This document shows, in pieces, positions 1 to 8,079 of a stretch of DNA of 64,000 nt. The stretch is from the NCBI GenBank assembly GCA_026003755.1, contig BPHV01000001.1:780393-844392 (forward strand), written 5' to 3'. Numbering within the stretch: position 1 is the stretch's first letter; each line of letters begins with the position of its first letter. Under the pieces are notes generated by a model. The model was not told the DNA's origin. It did not search any database and worked only from the letters and a program-made list of their open reading frames with translations. A program made the translations under genes and the position numbers. The DNA comes from Candidatus Roseilinea sp. (GTDB taxonomy: Bacteria; Chloroflexota; Anaerolineae; J036; Brachytrichaceae).

Positions 1-1046
1 TCCAGCGCAGCGCCGAAGGCGACACGCTCATGTCCAGCGCCATCTATCTGGCCTCGGCGGACGGCAAGCGCCCGTTGCGCGAGATCTTCCTGTCCAAGAC
101 GCACGACATCCCCTATCTCGACTGGGCGCCAGACGGCTCACACATCGCCTTCCTTGCCCAGAACACCGAGGACCAAACCTACGAGGTCAACCTGATCGCC
201 ACGCAAGAGGACGCCCGCCCGCGTCGGCTGTTCGTCGGAGAGTCGGTCTTCTGGAATTGGAACCCTGATGGCAAAACGCTAATCGCCAAGGTCGGCGCAT
301 CGAAAGGTGCGCCAGACCGGCTGCACCTGGTAGACGTCGTCCGCAACCAGGCGACGCGCCTCACGAGCAAAGACCGGCTGGCCTTCCAGTCGCCTCACTT
401 CTCGCCCGACGGCGGATACATGCTCATCACCGAGTCGGCCGGCGCGGGCCGCAACAAGCTGGTGCTGGCCGACCGGATGGGCAAGCCGCTGCGGACGCTC
501 ACCGATTTCGAGGGGCGCATCAGCTTCGCATGGTCGCCGACCGGCGCACAGGTCGCCTACGTCGTGCATGCCGACGAGCGCGAGTCTGGCGGCCCGCTCA
601 CCGTGCTCGAGGTGAACACCGGCGCCAAGAAAGTGATCAGCAACAAACCGGTCGTGGCTTTCTTCTGGTCACCCGACGGCCAGCGCATCGCCAGCTTCAG
701 CAGCGCCAGCGCCACCGACATCCCACAAGGCTTTAAGGGCTTCGACTTCACGCCGCCGCTGGACGTGCCGTATATGCTCCTGGAGACGATCAACCCCGAG
801 GACGGCAACGCGCGCGGCCTGTTCTACTTCGCGCCAACGGCGGCCTTCCAGCGGCTCGCCGCCGAGTTCGACCGCTATAGCCGGTCGGTCACCATCTGGT
901 CGCCGGACAGCCGCAAGCTGGTGTTCACCCTGACCTATGGCAACGCCAACAGCACGCGCGACTACGTACTGGAGACAGAAGCATCGGGCAGCATCAACCC
1001 GCGCGTGCTCGGCAACGGGTCGCTGGCCTTCTGGTCGCCCAGGTGA
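1..1046 (+). CDS. TolB/WD40-like beta-propeller protein, 5'-truncated by window
   Basis: The reading frame is open from base 3, so the in-frame ATG at 30 is probably internal and the N-terminus lies outside the window. The visible part has repeated propeller blades with the TolB-type WSPDG signature: WAPDGSHIAF, FSPDGGYML, WSPTGAQVAY, WSPDGQRIAS and WSPDSRKLVF, spaced roughly 45-90 residues apart. It ends in a last WSPR blade strand. Such propellers act as protein-interaction modules, often extracytoplasmic, but no signal peptide can be seen because the start is missing. The family assignment is strong; the specific role is unknown. Confidence 0.75.
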   Translation, partial: QRSAEGDTLMSSAIYLASADGKRPLREIFLSKTHDIPYLDWAPDGSHIAFLAQNTEDQTYEVNLIATQEDARPRRLFVGESVFWNWNPDGKTLIAKVGASKGAPDRLHLVDVVRNQATRLTSKDRLAFQSPHFSPDGGYMLITESAGAGRNKLVLADRMGKPLRTLTDFEGRISFAWSPTGAQVAYVVHADERESGGPLTVLEVNTGAKKVISNKPVVAFFWSPDGQRIASFSSASATDIPQGFKGFDFTPPLDVPYMLLETINPEDGNARGLFYFAPTAAFQRLAAEFDRYSRSVTIWSPDSRKLVFTLTYGNANSTRDYVLETEASGSINPRVLGNGSLAFWSPR

Positions 1047-1102
1047 ACCCCCGATGGGCGCTCACAAAGCCGGGTAGATCGCTTCGGCCCCGCGCATGAG
1101 CG

Positions 1103-1336
1103 GTGCTGGACGACGGCCCGCGCGAGATGGCCGACCTCGCCCTCGCCTGGATGAACAACACGGCGCGCGCGGCGACGCTCCTACCGGACGGCAACCTGCG
1201 CATCTGGCCGCTGTCGGGGCTGACGGCTCACTACGATCCACACGTCAGCCGGCTGGCGGCGGCAATGGCCGTGCTCCGATCGGTAGAGCGCATTCGGCCA
1301 CCATGCGCATGTCGAATTTGTTCGGCTAGCGGATAA
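1103..1336 (+). CDS. Uncharacterised 77-aa ORF, possibly a gene remnant
   Basis: This fills the 321-bp gap between the propeller gene and the next CDS. It starts at a GTG, and third positions are strongly G/C-biased in this frame, as in neighbouring genes. The first ~60 residues look protein-like (MADLALAWMNN, LPDGNLRIWPLSGL), while the last ~12 (CACRICSASG) do not. No Shine-Dalgarno sequence is visible. I do not recognise the family. It could be a small gene, a decayed fragment or chance coding. Confidence 0.25.
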   Translation: MLDDGPREMADLALAWMNNTARAATLLPDGNLRIWPLSGLTAHYDPHVSRLAAAMAVLRSVERIRPPCACRICSASG

Positions 1337-1367
1337 TCCGCCCTGTATCGCGCTCGACGAGAGACGC

Positions 1368-2420
1368 ATGATGAGAATCGAAGAACTCGACACGCCCGCG
1401 CTCGTGGTAGACCTCGACAAGCTCGAGGCCAACATCGCCAAGCTCCAGTCCTACCTTTCGTCGCACGGCATCGCCAACCGCCCGCACATCAAAACGCACA
1501 AGATTCCCGAGATCGCGCACATGCAAATCCGGGCCGGCGCAATTGGCATCACCTGCCAAAAGCTCGGCGAGGCCGAGGTGATGGCCGACGCCGGCATCCG
1601 CGACATCTTCATCCCCTACAACCTGCTGGGCGAGCAGAAGCTCGCGCGGCTGGCCAAGCTGATGCAGCGCGCCACGGTCAGCGTGACGGCCGACTCCGAA
1701 GTGACCGCGCGTGGCCTGTCCGAAGCCGCCCAGATGGCCCACCGGCAGTTGACCGTGCTGGTCGAGTTCGACGCCGGCGCGCACCGCTGCGGCGTGCAAT
1801 CGCCGCAGGAGGCCGCCGCGCTGGCGAAACGCATCGCCGGCCTGCCCGGGCTGACCTTCGGCGGGCTGATGTGCTATCCGAACACGCCACGACTCGACCC
1901 GTTCGTGCGCGAGACGCGCGCGCTGCTCGAAGCCGAAGGGCTGGGCGTCACCCGCGTGAGCGGCGGCGGCACCGCGTGCATGTGGCAGGCGCACACCCAT
2001 CGCGAGCTGACCGAGCACCGCGCCGGCATGTACGCCTACGGCGACCGCGCCACCGTGCAGGCCGGCGCGATGCGTCTGGAAGAGTGCGCGCTCACCGTCA
2101 TCGCCACCGTGGTCAGCCGACCCACCGCCGACCGCGGCATCCTGGACTGCGGCAGCAAGGCGCTCTCATCCGACCTGCTCGGCCTGCAAGGGCACGGCCT
2201 GATCCTGGAGTATCCCGAGGCGGTCATCTACGGCCTATCAGAGGAGCACGGCCACGTAGACTTTTCGGCCTGCCCGAAGCAGCCAGCGATCGGCGAGCGG
2301 GTGACCGTGCTGCCCAACCACTGCTGCCCGGTCAGCAACCTATTCGACCGCGTCGTCGGCGCGCGCAACGGCAACGTCGAGCTGATCTGGCGCGTGGCGG
2401 CTCGGGGCGCGGTGCAGTGA
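1368..2420 (+). CDS. D-threonine aldolase / D-serine dehydratase-like PLP enzyme
   Basis: This is a 350-aa alanine-racemase-fold protein of the DSD1/D-threonine aldolase family. These are PLP enzymes that cleave D-threonine or dehydrate D-serine and need a divalent metal. The N-terminus has the family pattern LDTPALVVDLDKLEANI, and RPHIKTHKIPEIA supplies the PLP lysine (K in KTHK). The C-terminus has VLPNHCCPVSNLFD, where the His-Cys pair matches the metal site. GAGAGACGC precedes a double ATG; I took the first. The gene is convergent with an aminotransferase-fold gene. Substrate stereochemistry cannot be decided from sequence. Confidence 0.85.
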   Translation: MMRIEELDTPALVVDLDKLEANIAKLQSYLSSHGIANRPHIKTHKIPEIAHMQIRAGAIGITCQKLGEAEVMADAGIRDIFIPYNLLGEQKLARLAKLMQRATVSVTADSEVTARGLSEAAQMAHRQLTVLVEFDAGAHRCGVQSPQEAAALAKRIAGLPGLTFGGLMCYPNTPRLDPFVRETRALLEAEGLGVTRVSGGGTACMWQAHTHRELTEHRAGMYAYGDRATVQAGAMRLEECALTVIATVVSRPTADRGILDCGSKALSSDLLGLQGHGLILEYPEAVIYGLSEEHGHVDFSACPKQPAIGERVTVLPNHCCPVSNLFDRVVGARNGNVELIWRVAARGAVQ

Positions 2421-2459
2421 AAGGCAAGGCCCCATGCGCTCACAGCGCGCCGGACGGGT

Positions 2460-3629
2460 TTAGCTGCATTCAGGCACGTGCGCGAACAGCGCCTGCGCCA
2501 GGGTCTCCAGTTCGGCCTCGGTGGTGTAAACCTGCACCGAAAGCCGCGCCAGCTTGAAGCGATGCCACTCGATCAGCGGTATCTCGATGTGGTAGCGATC
2601 GTGCAGAATCGCGCGCAGCGCATCGAGGTTCACCCGATCCGGCAGCCGGATGGCGGCCATTTGGCTGAACCAGTCGAACGACTCAGGACAGATCGGCTCG
2701 ACATCGAAGTGCGCCTCGATTCGTCGGCGCATCCGGCAGACCCACGCATGACAGCGAGCGCGCACGGCTGACCAGTCGTGCCGGCGCATGAAGTCAATCG
2801 CCGCCGGCACGGCCAGAAACGCGGCCAGGTCGCGCGTGCCGAATTGCTCCACGTAGTCCTGCATCGGCTTATCGGAGACGGCGTCCGGCCGCCAGCCGTG
2901 GCCGACGATGAGCGGCTCGATCAGATGCTGCACGTCGCGCCGGGCGTAGAGAAAGGCGCTGCCTTTTGGCCCCATCATCCACTTGTGGCAGTTGCCGGTG
3001 TAGAAGTCGGCGCCGATCTCGTCGAGGAATAGCTCCCGCTGGCCGGGGACGTGCGCGCCGTCCACCACCGAGAGGATGCCGGCTTCGCGCGCGCGGCGGC
3101 AGACCTCTTGCACCGGAAAGGTGAGCGCGGTGGGCGAGGTGATATGGCTGAGATACACCACGCGGGTGCGCGGCGTGACGCCCTGCCAGAACGCCTCCAC
3201 CCACGCTTCCGGCGTGGTCACCGGCAGCGGCATGTGCCGACGGATGTAGCGCGCGCCGGTCTTGCTGCACACAAACGCCCAGGCGTTGTTGCACGCGCCG
3301 TACTCATGGTCGGTCGTCAGAATGTGATCGCCCTCGCGCAGCCAAGAGCGCAGCGAATGGGCGACGACGTTGACGCCCATCGTGGCGTTGGTGACGAAGG
3401 CGAGCTGATCAGGCGTCGTGTGCAGGTAGGCTGCCAGCGCAGCGCGGGCAGCATCCATGTTCTCCAGCCAGCGCTGCACGTAGCCGCCCGGGTGACGCTC
3501 GAACTCGCGCTGCCAACGTTGGTATGCCTCGAAGACCGGACGCGGGCATGCACCGAACGAGCCATGGTTAAGCAGCACAACGTCGCGGCGGAGCAGGAAG
3601 AGGCGGGATAGGTCGGTTGTGGCGGTCAT
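2460..3629 (-). CDS. Class V aminotransferase-fold enzyme, isopenicillin-N-epimerase-like
   Basis: This 389-aa PLP fold-type I protein begins VVLLNHGSFGACPRPVFEAY, the characteristic opening of the CefD/isopenicillin N epimerase-like branch of class V enzymes. The Schiff-base lysine is in NCHKWMMGPKGSAFLY, and VVDGAHVPGQ holds the cofactor-pairing aspartate. In the wider family members act as cysteine desulfurases, epimerases or ergothioneine-type lyases. No beta-lactam genes are nearby, so the CefD label indicates homology only. It converges on the D-amino-acid enzyme with a 39-bp gap, and both might handle amino acids, which is inference. Confidence 0.85.
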   Translation of the reverse strand: MTATTDLSRLFLLRRDVVLLNHGSFGACPRPVFEAYQRWQREFERHPGGYVQRWLENMDAARAALAAYLHTTPDQLAFVTNATMGVNVVAHSLRSWLREGDHILTTDHEYGACNNAWAFVCSKTGARYIRRHMPLPVTTPEAWVEAFWQGVTPRTRVVYLSHITSPTALTFPVQEVCRRAREAGILSVVDGAHVPGQRELFLDEIGADFYTGNCHKWMMGPKGSAFLYARRDVQHLIEPLIVGHGWRPDAVSDKPMQDYVEQFGTRDLAAFLAVPAAIDFMRRHDWSAVRARCHAWVCRMRRRIEAHFDVEPICPESFDWFSQMAAIRLPDRVNLDALRAILHDRYHIEIPLIEWHRFKLARLSVQVYTTEAELETLAQALFAHVPECS

Positions 3630-3750
3630 GGCGCATGTGAAGGGTCAGATGGATCGCGATGATGCGCATTCGCTGGGGCGGAGTGTACTGCATCGCCCGC
3701 CGGGCAACGCCTCGCCTGCTCCACACCCTAGACGCCTCAAGCAATTGCGG

Positions 3751-3756
3751 TATAGT
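3751..3756 (+). promoter_or_regulatory. Possible -10 box of the padR operon
   Basis: TATAGT lies just upstream of a 23-bp palindrome. It would place the transcription start inside or beside that palindrome, about 28 nt before the padR ATG at 3791. No clear -35 hexamer is visible at the right distance, so this is a weak call supported mainly by geometry. Confidence 0.4.
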
Positions 3757-3759
3757 TGC

Positions 3760-3782
3760 AAATACTCATTAAGTGAGTATTT
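3760..3782 (+). promoter_or_regulatory. Perfect inverted repeat, likely PadR operator
   Basis: AAATACTCA and TGAGTATTT form perfect 9-bp arms around a 5-nt AT-rich centre. PadR-family dimers bind palindromes of this size, and the element sits between the putative -10 box and the padR start codon, the position expected for autorepression. It is strikingly AT-rich against the GC-rich background. Binding by the adjacent PadR protein is inference. Confidence 0.65.
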
Positions 3783-3790
3783 GGACGCCG

Positions 3791-4393
3791 ATGCAACGCC
3801 CGCCCAAACGCTCCCCCTTCGCCGAGCCGGTTGTGCTGGGCCTGCTGGCCGAAGCGCCGGCGCATGGCTACGCGCTGTTCGCGCGCATTCGCGACGACCT
3901 CACCGGCGTGTGGCAGGTGGGCATGAACCGGCTGTACGCCCTGCTCGATGCGATGGAGCGCGACGGCCTGATCAAAGGTCGCGCGGAACAAGCCGGCAAC
4001 CGGCCGGAGCGGCGCGTCTTCCGTCTCACCGCCAAGGGGCGCCGACGCTTCGAGGCCTGGCTACGCGCGCCGAGTCGCAGCATGCAAGACATGCGCGTGG
4101 AGTTCCCGCCCAAGCTGTACTTCGCCCTGCGCCGCGGCCCGCAGGACGTGGCCGAGCTGGTGCAGGTGCAGCGCATCGCCTGCCAGGACGAGCTGGAGCG
4201 CCTTATCGCGCGCTTGCGCAACGCTCCGCCCGATGGCGGCTATCACGCGCTGGTTTACGACTTCCGCATCCGGCAGGTGCGCGCCATCCTGGACTGGCTG
4301 GATGCGTGCGAGGCGAAATGCGTCACGCCTACGGCGTCACATCTGACACCACCGATGGAACTGAACCGACCGAGTAAGGAGAAGACAACATGA
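3791..4393 (+). CDS. PadR family transcriptional regulator
   Basis: This 200-aa winged-helix repressor has an N-terminal PadR domain (FAEPVVLGLLAEAPAHGYAL, then LYALLDAMERDGLIKGR) and a C-terminal helical dimerisation domain of the Vir_C/PadR type. I chose ATG 3791 over an in-frame GTG at 3773 because the latter lies inside the palindromic operator. The stop overlaps the next start as ATGA (4390-4393), so the regulator is translated together with the metal-type ABC importer. PadR proteins usually respond to small molecules; the ligand here is unknown. Confidence 0.9.
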   Translation: MQRPPKRSPFAEPVVLGLLAEAPAHGYALFARIRDDLTGVWQVGMNRLYALLDAMERDGLIKGRAEQAGNRPERRVFRLTAKGRRRFEAWLRAPSRSMQDMRVEFPPKLYFALRRGPQDVAELVQVQRIACQDELERLIARLRNAPPDGGYHALVYDFRIRQVRAILDWLDACEAKCVTPTASHLTPPMELNRPSKEKTT

Positions 4394-5583
4394 AGATGAC
4401 AAGTCGAATCTTGACGACGTTAACTACTCTTTCTATCGCCGGGTTGCTCGCGGCGGCATGTGCTGCGCCGCCGGTCACCACCGCTCCAACCGTCGCTCCG
4501 CCGCCCGCACCGACTGCCACGCCCACGGCGGAGGCGCCACAACCCACCGCATCGCCCACCGCCGCGCCGACTGAAACGCCGGCAGCCGCCGACATGGCCA
4601 TCACCCTGACCGACGCGCTGGGGCGCGAGGTCACTCTGCCCACCCCGCCGCAGCGCATCGTCCTGACCGGCCGCGGCTTGTTCATGATCGCCGACGCGAT
4701 CTACACCTTCCCCGAAGCCGGACAGCGCATCGTCGGCATGGGCGAGACCGCGCAAGGCAGCGGCAACTTCATCAAACTGATTGACCCTGCTTACGACGAC
4801 AAAGCGACGCTAGAGCGCGACGCCAGCGCCGAGCAGGTCGCAGCGTTGCAGCCCGATCTGGTCATCGTCAAGAGCACGGCTGCCGAGGCCACCGGCAAGC
4901 CCATCGAAGCGTTGGGCATTCCGGTGGTGTATATAGACTTCGAGACGCCGGCGCAGTACTACCGCGACCTGGTCATCTTGGGCAAAGTGTTCGGCAACGA
5001 GGCGCGCGCGCAAGAGGTGATCGCCTTCTATCAAACCCGCGTGGCGCAGGTCGAGCAGGCCGTAGCGAACGCCGCTCGGCCGCGCGTGTTGCTGTTGTAC
5101 TACAATGAACGCGATGGCGCCGTGAGCTTCAACGTGCCGCCGCTCAGTTGGATTCAGACCGAGATGGTGCGGCTCGCCGGCGGCGAGCCGGTGTGGTCCA
5201 GCGCCGAGCTCGGCCGGGGCTGGACGCAGGTGACGCTGGAGCAGATCGCTGCGTGGGACCCCGATCAGATCTTCGTTGTGTCCTACTTTAAGAACCCCGC
5301 GGAGGTGGTTGCCAACCTGAAAGCCGACGCCAACTGGCAGGCGCTGCGCGCCGCCAAAGCGGGCCGGCTCTACGCCTTCCCGGCCGATCTCTATAGCTGG
5401 GATCAACCCGATACCCGCTGGATCTTGGGCCTGATGTGGTTGGCTGGGCGGATACACCCCGACCGCTTCTCCGGCCTCGACATCGAGGCCGAAGCGAAAG
5501 CGTTCTACCAGGTGCTCTACGGCCTGGACGAGGATCTCTTCGCGTCGAAGATCAAGCCCACCTTCAAAGGGGATTTGCCTTGA
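4390..5583 (+). CDS. Iron/cobalamin-type ABC transporter substrate-binding lipoprotein
   Basis: This 397-aa protein is the extracytoplasmic receptor of a FecBCD/BtuF-type importer. It has a signal peptide with a lipidation cysteine (IAGLLAAACAAP, about residue 24) and then about 45 residues of Pro/Thr/Ala linker. The class III binding fold begins at ITLTDALGREVTLPTPPQRIV, and YFKNPAEVVANLKADANWQA is typical of the family's C-lobe. AAGGAG at about 4378 precedes the ATG. The cargo (ferric siderophore, heme, cobalamin or another metal complex) cannot be read from the sequence. Confidence 0.88.
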   Translation: MKMTSRILTTLTTLSIAGLLAAACAAPPVTTAPTVAPPPAPTATPTAEAPQPTASPTAAPTETPAAADMAITLTDALGREVTLPTPPQRIVLTGRGLFMIADAIYTFPEAGQRIVGMGETAQGSGNFIKLIDPAYDDKATLERDASAEQVAALQPDLVIVKSTAAEATGKPIEALGIPVVYIDFETPAQYYRDLVILGKVFGNEARAQEVIAFYQTRVAQVEQAVANAARPRVLLLYYNERDGAVSFNVPPLSWIQTEMVRLAGGEPVWSSAELGRGWTQVTLEQIAAWDPDQIFVVSYFKNPAEVVANLKADANWQALRAAKAGRLYAFPADLYSWDQPDTRWILGLMWLAGRIHPDRFSGLDIEAEAKAFYQVLYGLDEDLFASKIKPTFKGDLP

Positions 5584-6605
5584 GCGAACTCACGCTACGC
5601 GCCGTCATCGCGCGCAATGCCCGCCGCCAGCGCCTGATCGGGCTTCTGGCGGCCGGGCTGGTTGCGCTGCTTGCGCTTTCCATCCTGCTGGGCCGCTATC
5701 CTGCGCCGGGGTTGATGCCTTGGTCACGCCTGCAAGAGGATGAGCTGGCCGCGCGGCTCGTCTTAAATTTGCGCATTCCGCGCCTGCTGGCCGCGCTTTT
5801 GCTGGGGATGACGCTTTCGGCAGCCGGCATGGTCTTCCAGTTGCTATTCAGCAACCCGCTGGTCGAGCCGGGCTTTCTGGCCGTCTCACCAGGGGCGGCA
5901 TTTGGCGCAGCGTTCGCCATCGTCCTCCTCGGCGGCGGCGCTCTCATGACGCAAGCCAGCGCCGCCGCGTTCGCGCTGGCCGGTCTGGGATTCTCGTATT
6001 TGATGGCGCGTCGCTTGCGCTTCGGCGGATGGGTGCTGCGGCTTGTGCTGGCTGGCATCGCCGTCTCAGCGCTGTTTTCGGCCGGCGTCGGTCTGCTCAA
6101 ATACATCGCCGATCCTCTCACGCAGTTGCCGGAAATCACCTTCTGGTTGCTAGGCAGCCTGGCCAGCATCACTTGGCCCAAGCTGCTCAGCGTGCTGCCG
6201 GCAGTCATGCTCGGCCTATGCATCGTCCTGCTCTTCCGCTGGCGCCTGAACGTGCTCTCGCTCAACGAGGAGACGGCGTTCTCCCTGGGCGCAGCGCCCA
6301 ATCGCGAAAGGCTGGTGTTGATCGTGGCCGCAGTGGTGCCGACGGCAGCGCTGATCTCGATCAGCGGCATGGTGAGTTGGATCGGCTTGATTGTGCCGCA
6401 CATCACCCGTCGCCTGTTCGATGCCGACACGCGCTTCGGCCTGCCGGCGACGATGCTGATCGGCGGCATCTTCACCGTGCTCTGCGATAACACCGCCCGT
6501 GTGTCGCTGGCCGGCGAAATCCCGCTCGGCATCCTCACGTCGCTGCTCGGGGCGCTGATCTTCCTAGGGCTGATGACAGCGCAGCAGTTCCGCTCACAAC
6601 CATGA
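5580..6605 (+). CDS. FecCD-family ABC transporter permease
   Basis: This 341-aa polytopic membrane protein of the FecCD/BtuC family should form the homodimeric channel of the importer. The start is TTG at 5580, overlapping the previous stop as TTGA, with AAAGGGG 8 nt upstream; a longer frame exists but would run into the preceding gene. Family hallmarks include RIPRLLAALLLGMTLSAAGM near the N-terminus, the segment GMVSWIGLIVPHITRRLF that contacts the ATPase, and GEIPLGILTSLLGALIFLGL at the end. Its stop overlaps the ATPase start (ATGA). Confidence 0.9.
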   Translation: MSELTLRAVIARNARRQRLIGLLAAGLVALLALSILLGRYPAPGLMPWSRLQEDELAARLVLNLRIPRLLAALLLGMTLSAAGMVFQLLFSNPLVEPGFLAVSPGAAFGAAFAIVLLGGGALMTQASAAAFALAGLGFSYLMARRLRFGGWVLRLVLAGIAVSALFSAGVGLLKYIADPLTQLPEITFWLLGSLASITWPKLLSVLPAVMLGLCIVLLFRWRLNVLSLNEETAFSLGAAPNRERLVLIVAAVVPTAALISISGMVSWIGLIVPHITRRLFDADTRFGLPATMLIGGIFTVLCDNTARVSLAGEIPLGILTSLLGALIFLGLMTAQQFRSQP

Positions 6606-7387
6606 CGCGAGACCCACAAGCACTGTTAGCGTTCCGGGACGTGACCTTCGGCTACTCCCCCAACCGTCCGCCGGTGTTGGAGCGTGTGAACTTCAGCCTG
6701 CGCGCGGGGCGCGTGTTGGCGATCGTCGGACCGAACGGCGCCGGCAAAACCACGTTGCTGGCTTTAGCGCTGGGCTGGCTGCGCCCCTGGCAGGGCGATG
6801 TGCTGCTGGCCGGCCGCGCCCTGCGCGACTATAAGCGCGCTGAGCGCGGGCGCTGGCTTGCGCTCGTGCCGCAAAGCGAGCATACCCCCTTCGACTACAC
6901 CGCGCTCGAATATGTGCTGATGGGCCGTGCGCCGCACCTGCCGCCGTTGGGCATCCCCGGCCCGGCGGATTATGAGATCGCGATGGACGCGCTGGCGCGC
7001 GCCGGCATCGCCGCGCTCGCCCATCGGCCCGTTCCACAGCTCAGCGGCGGCGAACGCCAGCTCATGCTGCTGGCGCGCGCCATCGCCCAACAACCGCGCC
7101 TGATGCTGTTGGATGAGCCAACCGCGCACCTCGACCTGCACAACAAGGCGCGCCTGATCCAGATCATGCAACACCTGCGCGCGCAGGGCACGACACTGGT
7201 GATGACCAATCACGAGCCGGACGTGGTGCTGGCCGTCGCCGACGACGTGCTGCTCATGGAGGCCGGCCGACCACCAGTCTTCGGCCGTCTCGATGAGGTA
7301 TTCACCGAGGACACGCTCAGCCGCGTCTATCGTCTGCCGATCCGCTTGGTGGAAGTGAACGGGCGCAAACAAGTAGTCTGGACATGA
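6602..7387 (+). CDS. FecE/BtuD-type ABC transporter ATP-binding protein
   Basis: This 261-aa ATPase energises the importer. It has Walker A GPNGAGKTTLL at about residue 43, a Q-loop in LVPQSEHTPF, the signature LSGGERQLMLLARA, Walker B LMLLDEPTAHLD and an H-loop histidine in VMTNHEPD. It overlaps the permease by 4 nt and the NTPase gene by 4 nt, so all three cytoplasmic and membrane parts are coupled. Together with the receptor gene this is a complete importer. Confidence 0.92.
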   Translation: MTRDPQALLAFRDVTFGYSPNRPPVLERVNFSLRAGRVLAIVGPNGAGKTTLLALALGWLRPWQGDVLLAGRALRDYKRAERGRWLALVPQSEHTPFDYTALEYVLMGRAPHLPPLGIPGPADYEIAMDALARAGIAALAHRPVPQLSGGERQLMLLARAIAQQPRLMLLDEPTAHLDLHNKARLIQIMQHLRAQGTTLVMTNHEPDVVLAVADDVLLMEAGRPPVFGRLDEVFTEDTLSRVYRLPIRLVEVNGRKQVVWT

Positions 7388-7923
7388 CCGACAACTTGGG
7401 ACACGCATTGCCGCTTTATGCGCTTACCGGCCCGCGCGGCGCCGGCAAGACGACCTTCTGCCGCAGACTGATTGACCTGGCGCGCGCGGCCGGGCGGGAC
7501 GTCGCCGGGGTGATCTCTCCTGCGGTCGTCGAGCGGGACACGCGCATTGGGTTTGATGCAGAAGCCATCCGCACCGCGGAGCGGCGCATCTTCGGGCGCG
7601 CTGCCCCTGCCGCCGGACTGGAGGTCGCGCTGGGCCGCTGGTTCTTCAGCCCGGCGACGCTGGCCTGGGGCAACCACGTCTTGTCCACAAGCTGTCCCTG
7701 CGATGCGCTCATCGTGGATGAGATTGGCCCGCTGGAGCTGTTGCGCGGCGAAGGTTGGACTGCCGCGCTGGATATCCTGCGCGCCGGCGACTATCGCATC
7801 GCACTAGTCGTCGTTCGCCCGGAGTTGCTCGACGCCGCGCATGCGACGCTGCCCATCGCCCGGTGCTTCGACGTACAAAACGATCGCGACAACCATCAGC
7901 TCATCGCGCTATTCACCCGGTAA
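7384..7923 (+). CDS. THEP1-like nucleoside-triphosphatase
   Basis: This 179-aa P-loop protein has YALTGPRGAGKTTFCRRLI as Walker A and LIVDEIGPLEL as the Walker B/DEIG motif of the NTPase_1 (THEP1) family. Those enzymes hydrolyse nucleoside triphosphates, but their cellular role is unclear. The gene overlaps the ABC ATPase by 4 nt (ATGA), so it belongs to the PadR-importer operon. A stem-loop follows at 8002-8031. A role in handling or regulating the imported cofactor is a guess from context. Confidence 0.8.
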   Translation: MTDNLGHALPLYALTGPRGAGKTTFCRRLIDLARAAGRDVAGVISPAVVERDTRIGFDAEAIRTAERRIFGRAAPAAGLEVALGRWFFSPATLAWGNHVLSTSCPCDALIVDEIGPLELLRGEGWTAALDILRAGDYRIALVVVRPELLDAAHATLPIARCFDVQNDRDNHQLIALFTR

Positions 7924-8001
7924 CCATCGCCGCACATCGTGCGCCGCGCGGGCGTCGCTCTTGAAGACTTGAGGAGCGAACCGGGCATCCCCTTGATCAT
8001 G

Positions 8002-8031
8002 TCGGCAGCGTGCGTCTGCTGGCGCTGCCGA
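8002..8031 (+). terminator. GC-rich stem-loop after the importer operon
   Basis: TCGGCAGCG pairs perfectly with CGCTGCCGA across a 12-nt loop, 79 nt after the THEP1 stop. There is no U-tract, so it is either a factor-assisted terminator or a 3'-protective hairpin. Confidence 0.35.
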
Positions 8032-8079
8032 GCCTCGCGCGGTATGCGTCACGGTAAAAGGCTGCCTTAGAATCGGACC

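Noticed and set aside
1326-2018. A 230-residue open frame antisense to the D-amino-acid enzyme gene
   Set aside because: The protein is His/Gly/Val-rich shadow sequence typical of the opposite strand of high-GC genes, and the sense gene is complete with clear motifs.
2460-3629. Beta-lactam biosynthesis inferred from the isopenicillin-N-epimerase-like gene
   Set aside because: No ACV synthetase, IPN synthase or expandase is in the window; the class V subfamily name reflects homology only.
5696-6619. A 307-residue open frame antisense to the FecCD-like permease
   Set aside because: The sense strand has unmistakable permease motifs and 4-nt operon overlaps; the antisense product is Ser/Arg-rich with no domain.
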